A stretch of 29,589 nt of DNA from assembly GCA_047626155.1 (NCBI GenBank), contig JBLHRR010000056.1:1-29589 (forward strand), read 5' to 3'. The DNA is from CALGLS01 sp047626155. GTDB taxonomy: Bacteria > Bacteroidota > Bacteroidia > Chitinophagales > Saprospiraceae. The translations under genes were made by a program, and so were the position numbers. Positions 15,723 to 24,526 of this stretch are shown here, one piece after another (position 1 is the stretch's first letter; the number at the start of each line of letters is the position of its first letter). The notes beneath the pieces were generated by a model. The model ran no database searches and had not been told where the DNA came from. It saw only the letters and a list, made by a program, of their open reading frames with translations.

Positions 15723-15933
15723 TTTATATAAGATTTTGATTTTATTTTAAAAAAATGTTACACGTAGATTCATTGTTACAAATGAATTAATTCTAGCGCA
15801 AAGGTTCGGAACGTTATATTAGTGTAAAGCACCTTCAGTGCTTCTTTGCATTTTTCTTTTGTATTTCCTTTTCCTTTTCTTTGCGCTCTTTGCGCTGAAA
15901 TAAAACACTACTGGCGGAACGCCAATTCCTCCC
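15723..15933. other. Intergenic gap with CTTTGCGCT direct repeat
   Basis: The 211-base gap between the fused HIU hydrolase gene and the last operon gene contains two adjacent copies of ctttgcgct (15879-15887, 15888-15896) in a pyrimidine-rich stretch. I see no gene or clear promoter. The motif resembles other short dispersed repeats in these genomes. Confidence 0.5.
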
Positions 15934-16800
15934 CTAGCTACCTCGATAAGTCGAATAGCCAAAAGGATTAATTAAAAGCGGTACATGATAGTGCTTATCG
16001 TCTAGGACGGTAAACTGAATTTCTACTTCGGGATAAAAACCTACTATATCGTTTTGTTTGAAATAAGCTCCAGTCTCAAAAATCATTTTATAATTCTTAT
16101 GACTTAACTTTCTTCCAGGAGCCAACAAGTCTGCTACTCGACCATCGGCATTGGTTACGCCTTGACTTACTGTTTGCCACTGTCCATCCTTCGACTCTTG
16201 TAACTTTATTGTTAGATCTTCCCCTGGCATCCCTAAAGAAGTATCCAGAACATGAGACGTCAACTGGCTGCCGCCGAAAGCAGACCAATCTGCATCAGGC
16301 ATTAATTTCTTAAATCGAATGATGGTAATTTTCGACTGCTCTCCCATCGCTATTTGGACTTCTTCTTCCTTTTGATTCCTTAGTCGATCTTCTGCGAGGC
16401 GGAGCATTTCTTCTGCTGATTTACCGGTGGCACAGACAATAAAAATGAAATCATTCTTATCTTCATAATCGGTATTCGCTTTAGCCAATGCTTGAATGGT
16501 AACGGAGGTTGCCGAATCTACACCAGCTTGCTCTTTTCCAGCTAAATGCTTGGTAGAAGCAAACTTCTTTTCCAAACTTTTGACATCTCCAATCTTAGGA
16601 TGATGTGTAAAGGATTCTCTCCAATCCGATTCGTCACATTCGTCATACCAAATATTATTCGCCTGTTCTACCAGCGAAGCTTCTGATTTAAAAGGATAAT
16701 GCTTCATTAAAGTATCGGCCCATTTGTTAGAACTGCAACATTGGAATAAGGCAGCTCTGGCATCACTTTTTTCTTTATTATTGAAATCTTGTAAATTCAT
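15934..16800 (-). CDS. uraD/uraH: Fused OHCU decarboxylase - 5-hydroxyisourate hydrolase
   Basis: A 288-residue bifunctional enzyme that would convert 5-hydroxyisourate (made by PuuD) to S-allantoin. N-terminal OHCU decarboxylase, about residues 1-165: catalytic HHPKIGD (His67), KEQAGVD and FIFIVCATGKSAEEM. C-terminal transthyretin-like HIU hydrolase, about 178-288: SQLTSHVLDTSLGMPGEDL (His183), TNADGRV, FYPEVEIQF, HYHVPLLINPFGYSTYRGS with the diagnostic YRGS end. The domain order is chemically reversed but equals that of plant allantoin synthase. The linker is short (about 12 residues). All key residues look intact, so both activities are probably present. It lies between PuuD and the DUF6986-like gene, on the same strand, and is cytosolic (no signal). 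Confidence 0.93.
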   Translation of the reverse strand: MNLQDFNNKEKSDARAALFQCCSSNKWADTLMKHYPFKSEASLVEQANNIWYDECDESDWRESFTHHPKIGDVKSLEKKFASTKHLAGKEQAGVDSATSVTIQALAKANTDYEDKNDFIFIVCATGKSAEEMLRLAEDRLRNQKEEEVQIAMGEQSKITIIRFKKLMPDADWSAFGGSQLTSHVLDTSLGMPGEDLTIKLQESKDGQWQTVSQGVTNADGRVADLLAPGRKLSHKNYKMIFETGAYFKQNDIVGFYPEVEIQFTVLDDKHYHVPLLINPFGYSTYRGS

Positions 16801-16862
16801 TGTTGAGTTTTTAAAAAACGGTTAACTGTTCTTTCAACTTAAACTATTAACGTAAACATAAA

Positions 16863-16923
16863 CTTCCCACTTTCGCGAGCTTTAGGAACCCAAGCTTCCC
16901 TATAAGCGTAAGATAGTGGGAAG
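16863..16923 (-). other. Stem-loop between puuD and the fused uraD/uraH gene
   Basis: Perfect 9-bp arms cttcccact (16863-16871) and agtgggaag (16915-16923) enclose a 43-base loop that has its own agctt/aagct stem. The right arm runs into a ctaactgc repeat (16923-16948). It lies in the 167-base gap of the ureide operon and could act on mRNA processing, or be a dispersed repeat. Confidence 0.5.
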
Positions 16924-16967
16924 CTAACTGCCATCTGCTAACTGCTGAACAGTTATATTTTCAATTT

Positions 16968-18401
16968 TCATTCTGTCTTCGCCCCTTGCAAAATCCAACA
17001 TCGAATCAGATCTCGTTCTTCTGGAGTAATATTCGTTTTATTATTCTGAGGCATATTTTTGGTGACAACCACTCGTTGCATAATCAAATCTGCCTTGGCT
17101 ACGATTTGTTGTGGCGTGTCGTACATCACACCATTTGGTGCTGCCGTCCAGACATCATCTGTTGGTCGGGAAGAGTGGCAGGTGACGCAGCGGTTCTGGA
17201 TGATGGGATAGATTTGGGTAAAAGAAACGGTTTTACATTCCCCATTAGAGACCTCAGGGCCTGTGACAAATGCGGTCATCAGTAAAATAAAAATCGAGAT
17301 GGGTAATACCCACGTAGATGATTTCTTTTGTTCGATTAGGTTGAGGTAATGTTTGATGCCTGCGGTACCAACAGTAATGGCCATAAGGACAGCCCAATTG
17401 TAAGTAGCGCCAAATGTACTTGGGAAGTGATTGCTAATCATAATGAAAAGCACAGGCAATGTAAAGTAATTGTTATGAAAAGAACGCCATCCTGCATTTT
17501 TACCAAGTGAAGGATCGAGTGGAATGCCTTCCTTTGCGCAGCGTACCATTTCTTTTTGAGCGGGGATAATCACAAAGTATACATTACCGACCATCATCGT
17601 TCCGAGCAATGCCCCAAAATGAATGAAGGCGGCTCTTGCGCTAAAAACGCTACAATAAAAATAAGCAAATCCACCTAGAATCAATAAACCAACAAGGGCA
17701 AATAAAGGAACATTTTTAGCCAGAGGAGACGAGCTTAATCCAGCGTATAAAAGCCAACCAATGGCAAGGGAAGAACAGCCTAAAGAGACGGCTACCGCTG
17801 GACTCAGATCCATGACATTGGGATCAATCAAAAAGCCTTTGGCATTGAAGTAATACACCACAAATAACAATGACATTCCGCTTATCCAAGTAAAGTAAGC
17901 TTCGTATTTAAACCAGTGTAAATTTTTAGGAATCGTCTTGGGAGCAAGTTTGTATTTTTCTAAATAATAAAACCCGCCGCCATGCACTGCCCATAAGTTT
18001 CCTGCCAGTTCATCCCGTATATCTTTGGTTCTGTTCAATCCATTTTCCAAAAAGACGAAATAGAAAGAAGCGCCAATCCATGCGATTCCAAAGGTAATAT
18101 GTGCCAAACGAACCACTAAATTTAACCATTCTCTAAAATGACCTTCGTAAGGAGTGCCATCAACAGCTAGGAAAAAACCATACAACATCAAGCCCGCCGC
18201 CACTGCCCCTACGGCATAGATATAGCCTCCTAATGTGTCTACGATACTTTCGAACATTGAATCTTCTTCCATGGTCGTTTCCCGCTCCGATTCTTTAAAT
18301 TCCTCTTCTGCTTTGGCAACGGAGGTGGCTAATTTCATTATAGCCAAAATTGCCATCAGCCCCACAAAAAGGCACATCCCCAGTATTAATATATAGCTCA
18401 T
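16968..18401 (-). CDS. puuD: Membrane urate oxidase PuuD with C-terminal cytochrome c
   Basis: A 477-residue integral membrane enzyme that oxidises urate to 5-hydroxyisourate. The PuuD signature starts near residue 85: FREWLNLVVRLAHITFGIAWIGASFYFVFLEN, then GNLWAVHGGGFYYLEKYK, HWFKYEAYFTWISG and GWRSFHNNYFTLPVLFIMISNHFP, with about eight membrane helices. The C-terminal cytochrome c has CVTCH (Cys405, Cys408, His409) and a likely Met450 ligand in KNMPQNN. Family work shows this type passes electrons to the respiratory chain instead of making peroxide. An extra N-terminal segment of about 80 residues contains two more hydrophobic helices (about 3-24 and 60-80) beyond the start familiar from proteobacterial PuuD. 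It follows allantoinase by 87 bases, with hairpins in the gap. Confidence 0.93.
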   Translation of the reverse strand: MSYILILGMCLFVGLMAILAIMKLATSVAKAEEEFKESERETTMEEDSMFESIVDTLGGYIYAVGAVAAGLMLYGFFLAVDGTPYEGHFREWLNLVVRLAHITFGIAWIGASFYFVFLENGLNRTKDIRDELAGNLWAVHGGGFYYLEKYKLAPKTIPKNLHWFKYEAYFTWISGMSLLFVVYYFNAKGFLIDPNVMDLSPAVAVSLGCSSLAIGWLLYAGLSSSPLAKNVPLFALVGLLILGGFAYFYCSVFSARAAFIHFGALLGTMMVGNVYFVIIPAQKEMVRCAKEGIPLDPSLGKNAGWRSFHNNYFTLPVLFIMISNHFPSTFGATYNWAVLMAITVGTAGIKHYLNLIEQKKSSTWVLPISIFILLMTAFVTGPEVSNGECKTVSFTQIYPIIQNRCVTCHSSRPTDDVWTAAPNGVMYDTPQQIVAKADLIMQRVVVTKNMPQNNKTNITPEERDLIRCWILQGAKTE

Positions 18402-18421
18402 TTATTTCTATTTTTATAGCT

Positions 18422-18484
18422 CTTTGAAGAACCTGCCGGGCCACCAGGCGGGATTTCGTGTTCTTAAAGAAGATCTTTTTAAGA
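18422..18484 (-). promoter_or_regulatory. Two stem-loops between allantoinase and puuD
   Basis: One near-perfect 23-base palindrome (18462-18484) is centred on agatct. A larger hairpin pairs ctttgaagaac (18422-18432) with gttcttaaag (18460-18469) around a GC-rich inner stem (cctg/cagg region, 18432-18452). The two share bases and are mutually exclusive, an arrangement seen in attenuators. It sits just upstream of the puuD start, so it may tune PuuD synthesis; this is inference. Confidence 0.4.
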
Positions 18485-18488
18485 TTAA

Positions 18489-19838
18489 TTACTGTTTTTT
18501 TAGTATCCACTTTCCAGGTTGTTTATTTAAAACAACCCCATTAAAAACTTGTACGCCATTAACGAAAGTTGATTCTATTTTTCCAAATAAAATCTCCCCC
18601 GTGTAAGGCGTAATTTTGTGTTTGTGTTGATTTTCTGAGATGGTCACTTCAAAGGTTTCTTCAGGTGACCATATCGTAAAATCGGCATCCATGCCTTTTT
18701 TCAAGTAGCCTTTTTGATTTTGAATCCCCAGATACTTTGCAGGATTCTCTGTCAATAATGGGATAAATTCGTCAAGGGTGAGTAAACCTTTCAAACTCGT
18801 CCACGAGGCTGATATCAAATATTGTAATCCAGAAATTCCGCCCCAGGCTTTCATTAGGTTCCCCGATTCTATTTCCTTGAGTTCCGGCGGTGCCGGAGAA
18901 TGATCGGAGCCAATGAAATCTAAAACGCCGGACTTAAAAGCCGCCTTCAATTTCTGGTTGTTTTCTTCCTCCCGAATTGGAGGAGCGCATTTGTAAAGGG
19001 TATTGTTATCGGGTATGCCTTCGGCGTTGAAATACATATAGTGTGGACAAGTTTCCGCCGTTAAATGTAATCCTTTTTCTTTTGCATTCTCAATACTAGC
19101 TAAAGCATCGGAAGAAGCAACATGTACAATGTGTGTTTGGCATTTATGCGTTTCACACAAATCTATCATTAAATCTACGGCTTCATTTTCCCATCGCCTT
19201 GGACGACTTGCGAGATATTGGCGATAGCTTCCAGGCAAACGTTCTTCGTCTGTAGCATCAGCGGGCTTGTCTGTCAACTCGCAATGAGCCAACATCGGAA
19301 TGTTGTATTTAGCAATAATCGGCATGGCCGCATCCAGTTCTTTTTTTCCAACATTCGGAAAATCATTAATGCCCGAATGCGTCAAAAAACACTTAATTCC
19401 CAATACGCCACATTCGATCAAATCCTCTAAGTCTTCCAAATTGTCTGGCACTAAACCACCATAGAGGCCGCAGTTGACATAGCGATTACTTAATTGTCCT
19501 GCTTTCATTTTTTCTTTAAAGGCTTTGACATTTGTCGTAACTGGCGAGGAGTTCAAAGGCATGTCTACCAAAGTAGTAATGCCACCAGCAGCGGCGGCTT
19601 TGGTAGCGGTTTCGAAGCCTTCCCATTCTGTTCTTCCGGGTTGATTAATGTGCGTGTGTACATCAATGGCACCGGGCATAACAACAGCCCTTCCTACATC
19701 CATTATTTCGGAGGAAGAGCTATGTAATTTGCCCAATCTTATTTCTAAAATCTTATCGGAATCAATTAGAATAGTTGCTTCCTTAAATTTTCCATCTATC
19801 CAGCATCGTTGGCTATGTAAGCCTTTTATTGAAAGCAT
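18489..19838 (-). CDS. allB: Allantoinase
   Basis: A 449-residue cytosolic amidohydrolase that opens allantoin to allantoate. Metal ligands of the dihydroorotase-type dinuclear site are all present: DVHTH (His61, His63), the carboxylated lysine in LGIKCFLTHSG (Lys149), LAHCEL (His185), HIVHVASS (His239) and GSDHSPAPPE (Asp312). INQPGRTEWEGFETATKAAA and TLVDMPLNSSP are typical allantoinase segments and distinguish it from dihydroorotase and hydantoinase. The length matches the family (about 450). It follows allantoicase by 127 bases and precedes puuD by 87, so it is the second gene of the ureide operon. Confidence 0.95.
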   Translation of the reverse strand: MLSIKGLHSQRCWIDGKFKEATILIDSDKILEIRLGKLHSSSSEIMDVGRAVVMPGAIDVHTHINQPGRTEWEGFETATKAAAAGGITTLVDMPLNSSPVTTNVKAFKEKMKAGQLSNRYVNCGLYGGLVPDNLEDLEDLIECGVLGIKCFLTHSGINDFPNVGKKELDAAMPIIAKYNIPMLAHCELTDKPADATDEERLPGSYRQYLASRPRRWENEAVDLMIDLCETHKCQTHIVHVASSDALASIENAKEKGLHLTAETCPHYMYFNAEGIPDNNTLYKCAPPIREEENNQKLKAAFKSGVLDFIGSDHSPAPPELKEIESGNLMKAWGGISGLQYLISASWTSLKGLLTLDEFIPLLTENPAKYLGIQNQKGYLKKGMDADFTIWSPEETFEVTISENQHKHKITPYTGEILFGKIESTFVNGVQVFNGVVLNKQPGKWILKKQ

Positions 19839-19965
19839 TTTGCAGAGCAGTTATCGCGTGCGTGAAGTTTAAAAATAAAGTAAAGTTACTTTTTGAAAAT
19901 GAATTAAGATTAGATTGTGGGGAGTTTTTCCTTTTCGTCATTTATTGTCATTACCGATCATGTGA

Positions 19966-21048
19966 TTAAATAGTTGAAAAAACCTTCAAGCCGTGAATCC
20001 CTCCATTTGGATAATGCATATATAATAAGTGAGAGAAAGGACCACTGTTTTCAAAACCAGTAAAGGAATGGTAAGTATCTCGTTCCAAAGATTCAAATGG
20101 TAAAACAGCCTGCCACTTGTTTCCAGCCGGACGGTGCAACAGGATTTCAAAAGCAGTAGCATCAGCTACCTCTTCTTTTAGATACTCTTGGTTCAACATG
20201 TAAGATTGAAAATTTGGAGGATTAACCGTAATACCATCTGCAAATTTAATGGTCCATTTTGGAAGGTCTGCGAGTGCCGTTTCAATATCATTTTTATCGC
20301 TTGCCATTAAGCCGAAAATGTGGCAAGTCAATGGTGGATTCAAGCGGTGCAAGTAAGTATCAACTATCACCTTTTCTATTTTCTTTGGGGCTTCCAAATG
20401 AAAGATCGCTTGCTCCCCAAATCCAGTACGAGCAGATTCCCAACCGACCATATGCATCTCCTTCCTGCTTCCTTTAACGGCCATAAACGGATTGCCATAA
20501 TGCTCATTGGAGACATGAGAGATCGTTGCCTTCTCTAGGATGTTGACTTTTTCCGGAAGCTGTTCTTCGGTGAAAGAACCAAAGAAGTTGATCCGAGCAA
20601 TTCCTCCTTCGTAGTACAATTTTATATGTGCTTTCGTGGCATTGGTTGGGGAGAAAGAAAACTCGTGTTCTTGATCGGGTGCTAAATTTACCCTGGTCAA
20701 TACTTCCTTTTCTTCATTCGTATATTCATCTATCAAGACGACAGAGATGGCTCTGATCTGATTTCCGGTAAACCACTTTGTGCTTACGCTCACATTCTCC
20801 ACCAATGCTCTTTTTTCAAAACCTATATTTAACCAATGGTGTGCATGATGCTGATAAAGGATTTTCTTATTTTGAGGATCTATGCTTGTTGCGATGTGCC
20901 TTCTGGTTTCTAAGCCCCAATAGGCCACGCCCATGTGGGTGAAGTTGGCGGTGTAGTCCTTTGGCTCATCAGGCAAGACCAGTTCATGTGGATTGGTGAA
21001 AGCGGAGTCAGAATAAGCAATGATGTGCGAAGGAATGAATTGATTCAT
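19966..21048 (-). CDS. alc: Allantoicase
   Basis: A 360-residue enzyme hydrolysing allantoate to ureidoglycolate and urea; it contains two tandem beta-jelly-roll allantoicase repeats, about residues 10-170 and 195-355. Signature stretches include MGVAYWGLETRRH, the paired VENVSVSTKWFTGNQ and IEKVIVDTYLHRLNPP strands, ISHVSNEHYGNPFMAVKG and MVGWESARTGFGEQ. The second repeat ends in SHLLYMHYPNGGIHGLKVF. It is the first gene of the ureide operon, 75 bases after the neighbouring lipoprotein gene, so a promoter probably lies in that short gap, although I could not fix its boxes. Urea would be released; no urease or ureidoglycolate lyase gene is in the window. Confidence 0.93.
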   Translation of the reverse strand: MNQFIPSHIIAYSDSAFTNPHELVLPDEPKDYTANFTHMGVAYWGLETRRHIATSIDPQNKKILYQHHAHHWLNIGFEKRALVENVSVSTKWFTGNQIRAISVVLIDEYTNEEKEVLTRVNLAPDQEHEFSFSPTNATKAHIKLYYEGGIARINFFGSFTEEQLPEKVNILEKATISHVSNEHYGNPFMAVKGSRKEMHMVGWESARTGFGEQAIFHLEAPKKIEKVIVDTYLHRLNPPLTCHIFGLMASDKNDIETALADLPKWTIKFADGITVNPPNFQSYMLNQEYLKEEVADATAFEILLHRPAGNKWQAVLPFESLERDTYHSFTGFENSGPFSHLLYMHYPNGGIHGLKVFSTI

Positions 21049-21123
21049 GTTTGGTATTTTACGCTTGTTGATGTTTGAGTGAAGCTGTGGCGAAATTAAC
21101 TAAACATTTCTTTGATATTATTT

Positions 21124-23100
21124 TCATCTTTTCAGTTCGTTAATCCATTGATTTATCTGTTCAATTCTAATATCATTTGGATAAGAATTTATGTAAAAGT
21201 CCAATTTCCCGATGAGTCCAATTTTCGTTTTTTCATTATACGAATAAAAAAGCTGTGAAAGAATTCTAAAATCTGCTTCTTTTAGCACATCAGAACCTGG
21301 AAATTTATTCTTAAACAGTTCAAAATCTTTTATTAATTCTTGAGGTTCAGAGTCTTCCTCGTACATGTATTTATACTCAATTAATGCAAGTTCTGAATTA
21401 TCTATCAATAGACTATTTGGATATTCAACATTGAACTTCCTTAAAGAATTTATAACTAAGCTATAGTCACAACCACCACAACCCTCATGACAAAAAAATG
21501 ACGTATTACAAATTTTTTTTAAAGCCTTTGCCATATAGTAATCAAGGCTATCTGCAGAAACATTTGCTATGCCAATACTATCATGATAACTTAAGTAATT
21601 CCTAATACTGTCAATGTTCGATTGAAAATAAGACATACTTTCTAACTCATTAATTTCAAATAAACTCTTAAAGTCTTCTTCATGTTTTAATACTTTAACA
21701 TAATTTGATTGCAGTACTTCTTTCCTTATTACCGTTTGGAAACATCTTATTCTTTGTTCTTTAGGTAAGCGCTCATTTTTATAGCATTTTTCAAAGTCGG
21801 TAATCGTTTCATACTTTACCCTTTGAAATGCAGTTGAATTTAAACTTTCGATTTGCTTCAAAATTTCAGGATGCGTCGAATCTACATATCTTTCCTTTAT
21901 TGATTTTAGTTTTTGTAGAACATTATTTTCATTTTCCTCTTTTCTTATCTCAATTGAGTCAATGAAATTTTTATATTCCCGAAATTCATTTAAATAATTA
22001 ACTATATTGAATGTTGGGCAATTTTCGACAAATTCAGTTTTCCTCATTACTTCTAACCTTTTTTCATACAGCAAGTAAATATGACAATCATCATAAATCA
22101 TTGACTTAAATTGCTCACTTTCATGTACCGGAAAGTTGTAGCTTTCTTTAGTAATAGTGTTAATGAAATAAAGTTGTCCCGGTCGAAAAATCCAAATAAT
22201 ATCATCATCATATCTGAAATTCGGTCTGTAATTATTCACCTTGGGGAGTCGATATTCAAATGATACTAAATCTTCTGTTTGGATATTATACCTATCAATA
22301 TATTTTTTACCTTTTCCATAAATATATGGGTAGTCTATTTCAATCGTGCCAGTACCTAATCGATTGTTAATTTTCAGCTCTTTCACATCTGATGCTGTGG
22401 AATAAAATAACTTGCCGCTTTCTTGATATATTCCAGTGCCATTTTTTGCCTTGATGGAATAGAATTCCCCCTTATGTTTTTTGTTGTATAAATGTATTCC
22501 TTCCTTCCATGTATCGGTCTTAAGGTCATAGGTTATTTTAGAATCTAAAATCAGAGTTTTCTCATCCAACAATAGAGAGGATTGTATTACCTCGAGAGGT
22601 ATACCATTTACTTTTTGTAGTTCATCTGAATCTCTGCCTTTAACATACAATCCTCTGAAAGCAACAAAATAAATTTTTGATTCATATGGTACAATCCTCG
22701 TCACATACTTTACTCGAAGATATTCTGCCTTTTCTAACTTTTGATTATACTTCAAAAGTTTTCTATTGGGGCCACCAACCCAAACCGTTGAATCTCTGTT
22801 ATCTTGATAAATTGGGGTTTTATTTGAATATATTTTCTTCCAATCGCTATGTTTTAGTTCTTGTGTGTCTTTTGTGGTTAAATCAAATTCTATCATCGAA
22901 TTTTTTGAATTCCTTAACCCTATAAATACTTTATCTTTTTCGAACGGTGAAAACATGATGTTTCGGGCATCTCCATTATTAAACTCAATTCTTAATTTAT
23001 TTTCAGTTGCTTTTAGATGACAATTTTCTTTATTCGATTGCTGATTGCAACCAATACTAATAAAAATAATGGCTACAAGAGTTGAGATGGAATTTTTCAT
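21124..23100 (-). CDS. Uncharacterised lipoprotein with propeller-like and TPR-like parts
   Basis: A 658-residue protein I do not recognise. Signal MKNSISTLVAIIFISIGC gives a lipid-attachment Cys at residue 18. Residues about 30-370 have repeated strand-rich units (VFIGLRNSKNSMIEFDL, VWVGGPNRKLLKYNQ, IYFVAFRGLYVKG, IWIFRPGQLYFIN) that suggest a beta-propeller of the two-component-sensor/Kelch-like kind. Residues about 375-658 are helical and charged, with a cysteine cluster near 545-560 (CNTSFFCHEGCGGCDY) and TPR-like repeats of the F-x2-YP-x-S type (FNVEYPNSLLID, FKNKFPGSDVLKEAD, FYINSYPNDIRI). It probably sits in the periplasm or outer membrane. The AT-rich, lysine-rich composition differs from the ureide operon beside it. 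Domain reading is inference. Confidence 0.7.
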   Translation of the reverse strand: MKNSISTLVAIIFISIGCNQQSNKENCHLKATENKLRIEFNNGDARNIMFSPFEKDKVFIGLRNSKNSMIEFDLTTKDTQELKHSDWKKIYSNKTPIYQDNRDSTVWVGGPNRKLLKYNQKLEKAEYLRVKYVTRIVPYESKIYFVAFRGLYVKGRDSDELQKVNGIPLEVIQSSLLLDEKTLILDSKITYDLKTDTWKEGIHLYNKKHKGEFYSIKAKNGTGIYQESGKLFYSTASDVKELKINNRLGTGTIEIDYPYIYGKGKKYIDRYNIQTEDLVSFEYRLPKVNNYRPNFRYDDDIIWIFRPGQLYFINTITKESYNFPVHESEQFKSMIYDDCHIYLLYEKRLEVMRKTEFVENCPTFNIVNYLNEFREYKNFIDSIEIRKEENENNVLQKLKSIKERYVDSTHPEILKQIESLNSTAFQRVKYETITDFEKCYKNERLPKEQRIRCFQTVIRKEVLQSNYVKVLKHEEDFKSLFEINELESMSYFQSNIDSIRNYLSYHDSIGIANVSADSLDYYMAKALKKICNTSFFCHEGCGGCDYSLVINSLRKFNVEYPNSLLIDNSELALIEYKYMYEEDSEPQELIKDFELFKNKFPGSDVLKEADFRILSQLFYSYNEKTKIGLIGKLDFYINSYPNDIRIEQINQWINELKR

Positions 23101-23184
23101 TGGATGGATTTACGTTAGTTTTAGATTGATTTAATTTTAATTTAATTAATTTCTCTCTTGTAATTCTTTTTCCCATCTCTTTAT

Positions 23185-23432
23185 TTATTCTTTAAATCCA
23201 GGATTCGGGTCAGATATTTTCATTAGCGTTTCAATCGCACTTTTGGTATCTTCATTTTTATTAAGTGTCCATGCTAACTGCCAAAGGACTTCCTTCTTTT
23301 TCTCTTCTAATAACTTTGTTTCTCCCAAATAGCTTTTGTAAAAAAAATACTTTTTAAATAATCTTTAATTATTCGGTAAGATTCAGCCATTCTTAATTTT
23401 GTTTCTTGAGCAATTATTGAAGCTGTTGCCTT
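23185..23432 (-). pseudogene. Frameshifted remnant of a small TPR-like protein
   Basis: On the minus strand one frame reads KATASIIAQETKLRMAESYR then IIKDYLK (Met at 23388-23390), ends soon after a run of eight T residues (8 A on the plus strand, near 23340-23347), and the adjacent frame continues SYLGETKLLEEKKKEVLWQL, AWTLNKNEDTKSAIETLMKI and SDPNPGFKE to a TAA at 23185. The joined product would be a helical, TPR-like tail. There is a stop just before the first Lys codon (23433-23435), so no complete gene is present. A one-base sequencing error in the homopolymer could cause the shift, but the missing N-terminus argues for decay. It fills most of the 364-base gap here. Confidence 0.5.
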
Positions 23433-23464
23433 TTATCAAAAATTTACTACGTTTTATTTTAAGG

Positions 23465-24526
23465 TTATTTTGATATTTTAGGATCAGCTCTTTTTAGGAT
23501 TAAAAACTCATCATCCATTACATTACCTGTAAAAATCAAGTTGCCAAAAGTTGCCGCCACTGTAGAACCAGACATCTCATGGCCTTCTTCAACGTAAACC
23601 TTTTCAATTGAATAATCATCTTTATCTCGATAGGTGATCTTAATAATTTCAGAGGGAGACGTTTCCTTTTTACCTTTTGCATAAGCATTAAACCTCAATA
23701 GATTTGGATGGGATCCAATCCAAAGATTCCCCTTATTATCAAATTCAATATTATCTACTCCGGTTCCACAAGGTATGTTTTCAATAAAGGAAAGCGAACC
23801 ATCTTTATCTTTAGAATATACTTTTACTAAAAAATGTCGAGGAGAAGCAACATAAAGTAAATTTCGTTTCTTATCGAAGTTAATCCCGTTTGCATAAGCA
23901 ATCCCTTTAGCAACTTCCCTATAATCTTGCCCATCAAAATAGACCACATTTGAAACTGCTAAGCCTCCATATTCTTCCATTAACTTTCCTAAGCCTTTGA
24001 CATATCCGTGATCGTTGGTAAAGTAAAAACGATTTTCATCTAGCATTACCAAATCATTAGGACTAATCATCGAAGCGTGTCTTAATGTTTTTATATGCTT
24101 TAAAGTTTTATCGTACAATTCGAAAACTTCTATAGAATGACCTTGTTGAGTATGATTGATTGCCATTACCTGATAGGTACTATCTTTTTTGAAAAAGGAA
24201 ATTCCATGTGGTGCAAAAGGTTGCTTAAAAGCAGTCGTCAAAGGAATAGGCGTATAATCATTTGATTTTAAATCAATCAAGAAAAGATTTCCTTTTTCTT
24301 CAGATTCTGGAGGGAATTCATTTCTATCCGTAGCTGAAATTAATGCAAAACTATCCTTCCCACTAATCATAATATCTTCAGCTCCCTTTAGTGCAATTTT
24401 CTTGAGTATTGTTCCATCAAATTTGGGTTCAATATTTCTGAAAAAACCCGTTGAAATTAGAACATGACCTACAAAGATGAGAAGCAGAACAAATAGTAGT
24501 AAAGCAATTTTTTTGAAAAGGTGCAT
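23465..24526 (-). CDS. Paraoxonase/arylesterase-like six-bladed propeller (SMP-30 superfamily)
   Basis: A 353-residue protein with one N-terminal membrane helix (about 6-26), probably anchored with its propeller in the periplasm. The calcium and catalytic residues of mammalian paraoxonase 1 have clear counterparts: PHGISFF (His107, like PON1 His115), INHTQQGHSIEVFEL (His124, like His134), SPNDLV (Asn157-Asp158, like Asn168-Asp169), YANGIN (Asn213, like Asn224) and GVDNIEFD (Asp258-Asn259, like Asp269-Asn270). Length matches PON (about 355). Expected activity is calcium-dependent lactone or aryl-ester hydrolysis; the natural substrate is unknown and acyl-homoserine lactone cleavage is only one possibility. 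No operon partner is obvious: a remnant lies downstream and a 218-base gap upstream. Confidence 0.88.
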   Translation of the reverse strand: MHLFKKIALLLFVLLLIFVGHVLISTGFFRNIEPKFDGTILKKIALKGAEDIMISGKDSFALISATDRNEFPPESEEKGNLFLIDLKSNDYTPIPLTTAFKQPFAPHGISFFKKDSTYQVMAINHTQQGHSIEVFELYDKTLKHIKTLRHASMISPNDLVMLDENRFYFTNDHGYVKGLGKLMEEYGGLAVSNVVYFDGQDYREVAKGIAYANGINFDKKRNLLYVASPRHFLVKVYSKDKDGSLSFIENIPCGTGVDNIEFDNKGNLWIGSHPNLLRFNAYAKGKKETSPSEIIKITYRDKDDYSIEKVYVEEGHEMSGSTVAATFGNLIFTGNVMDDEFLILKRADPKISK

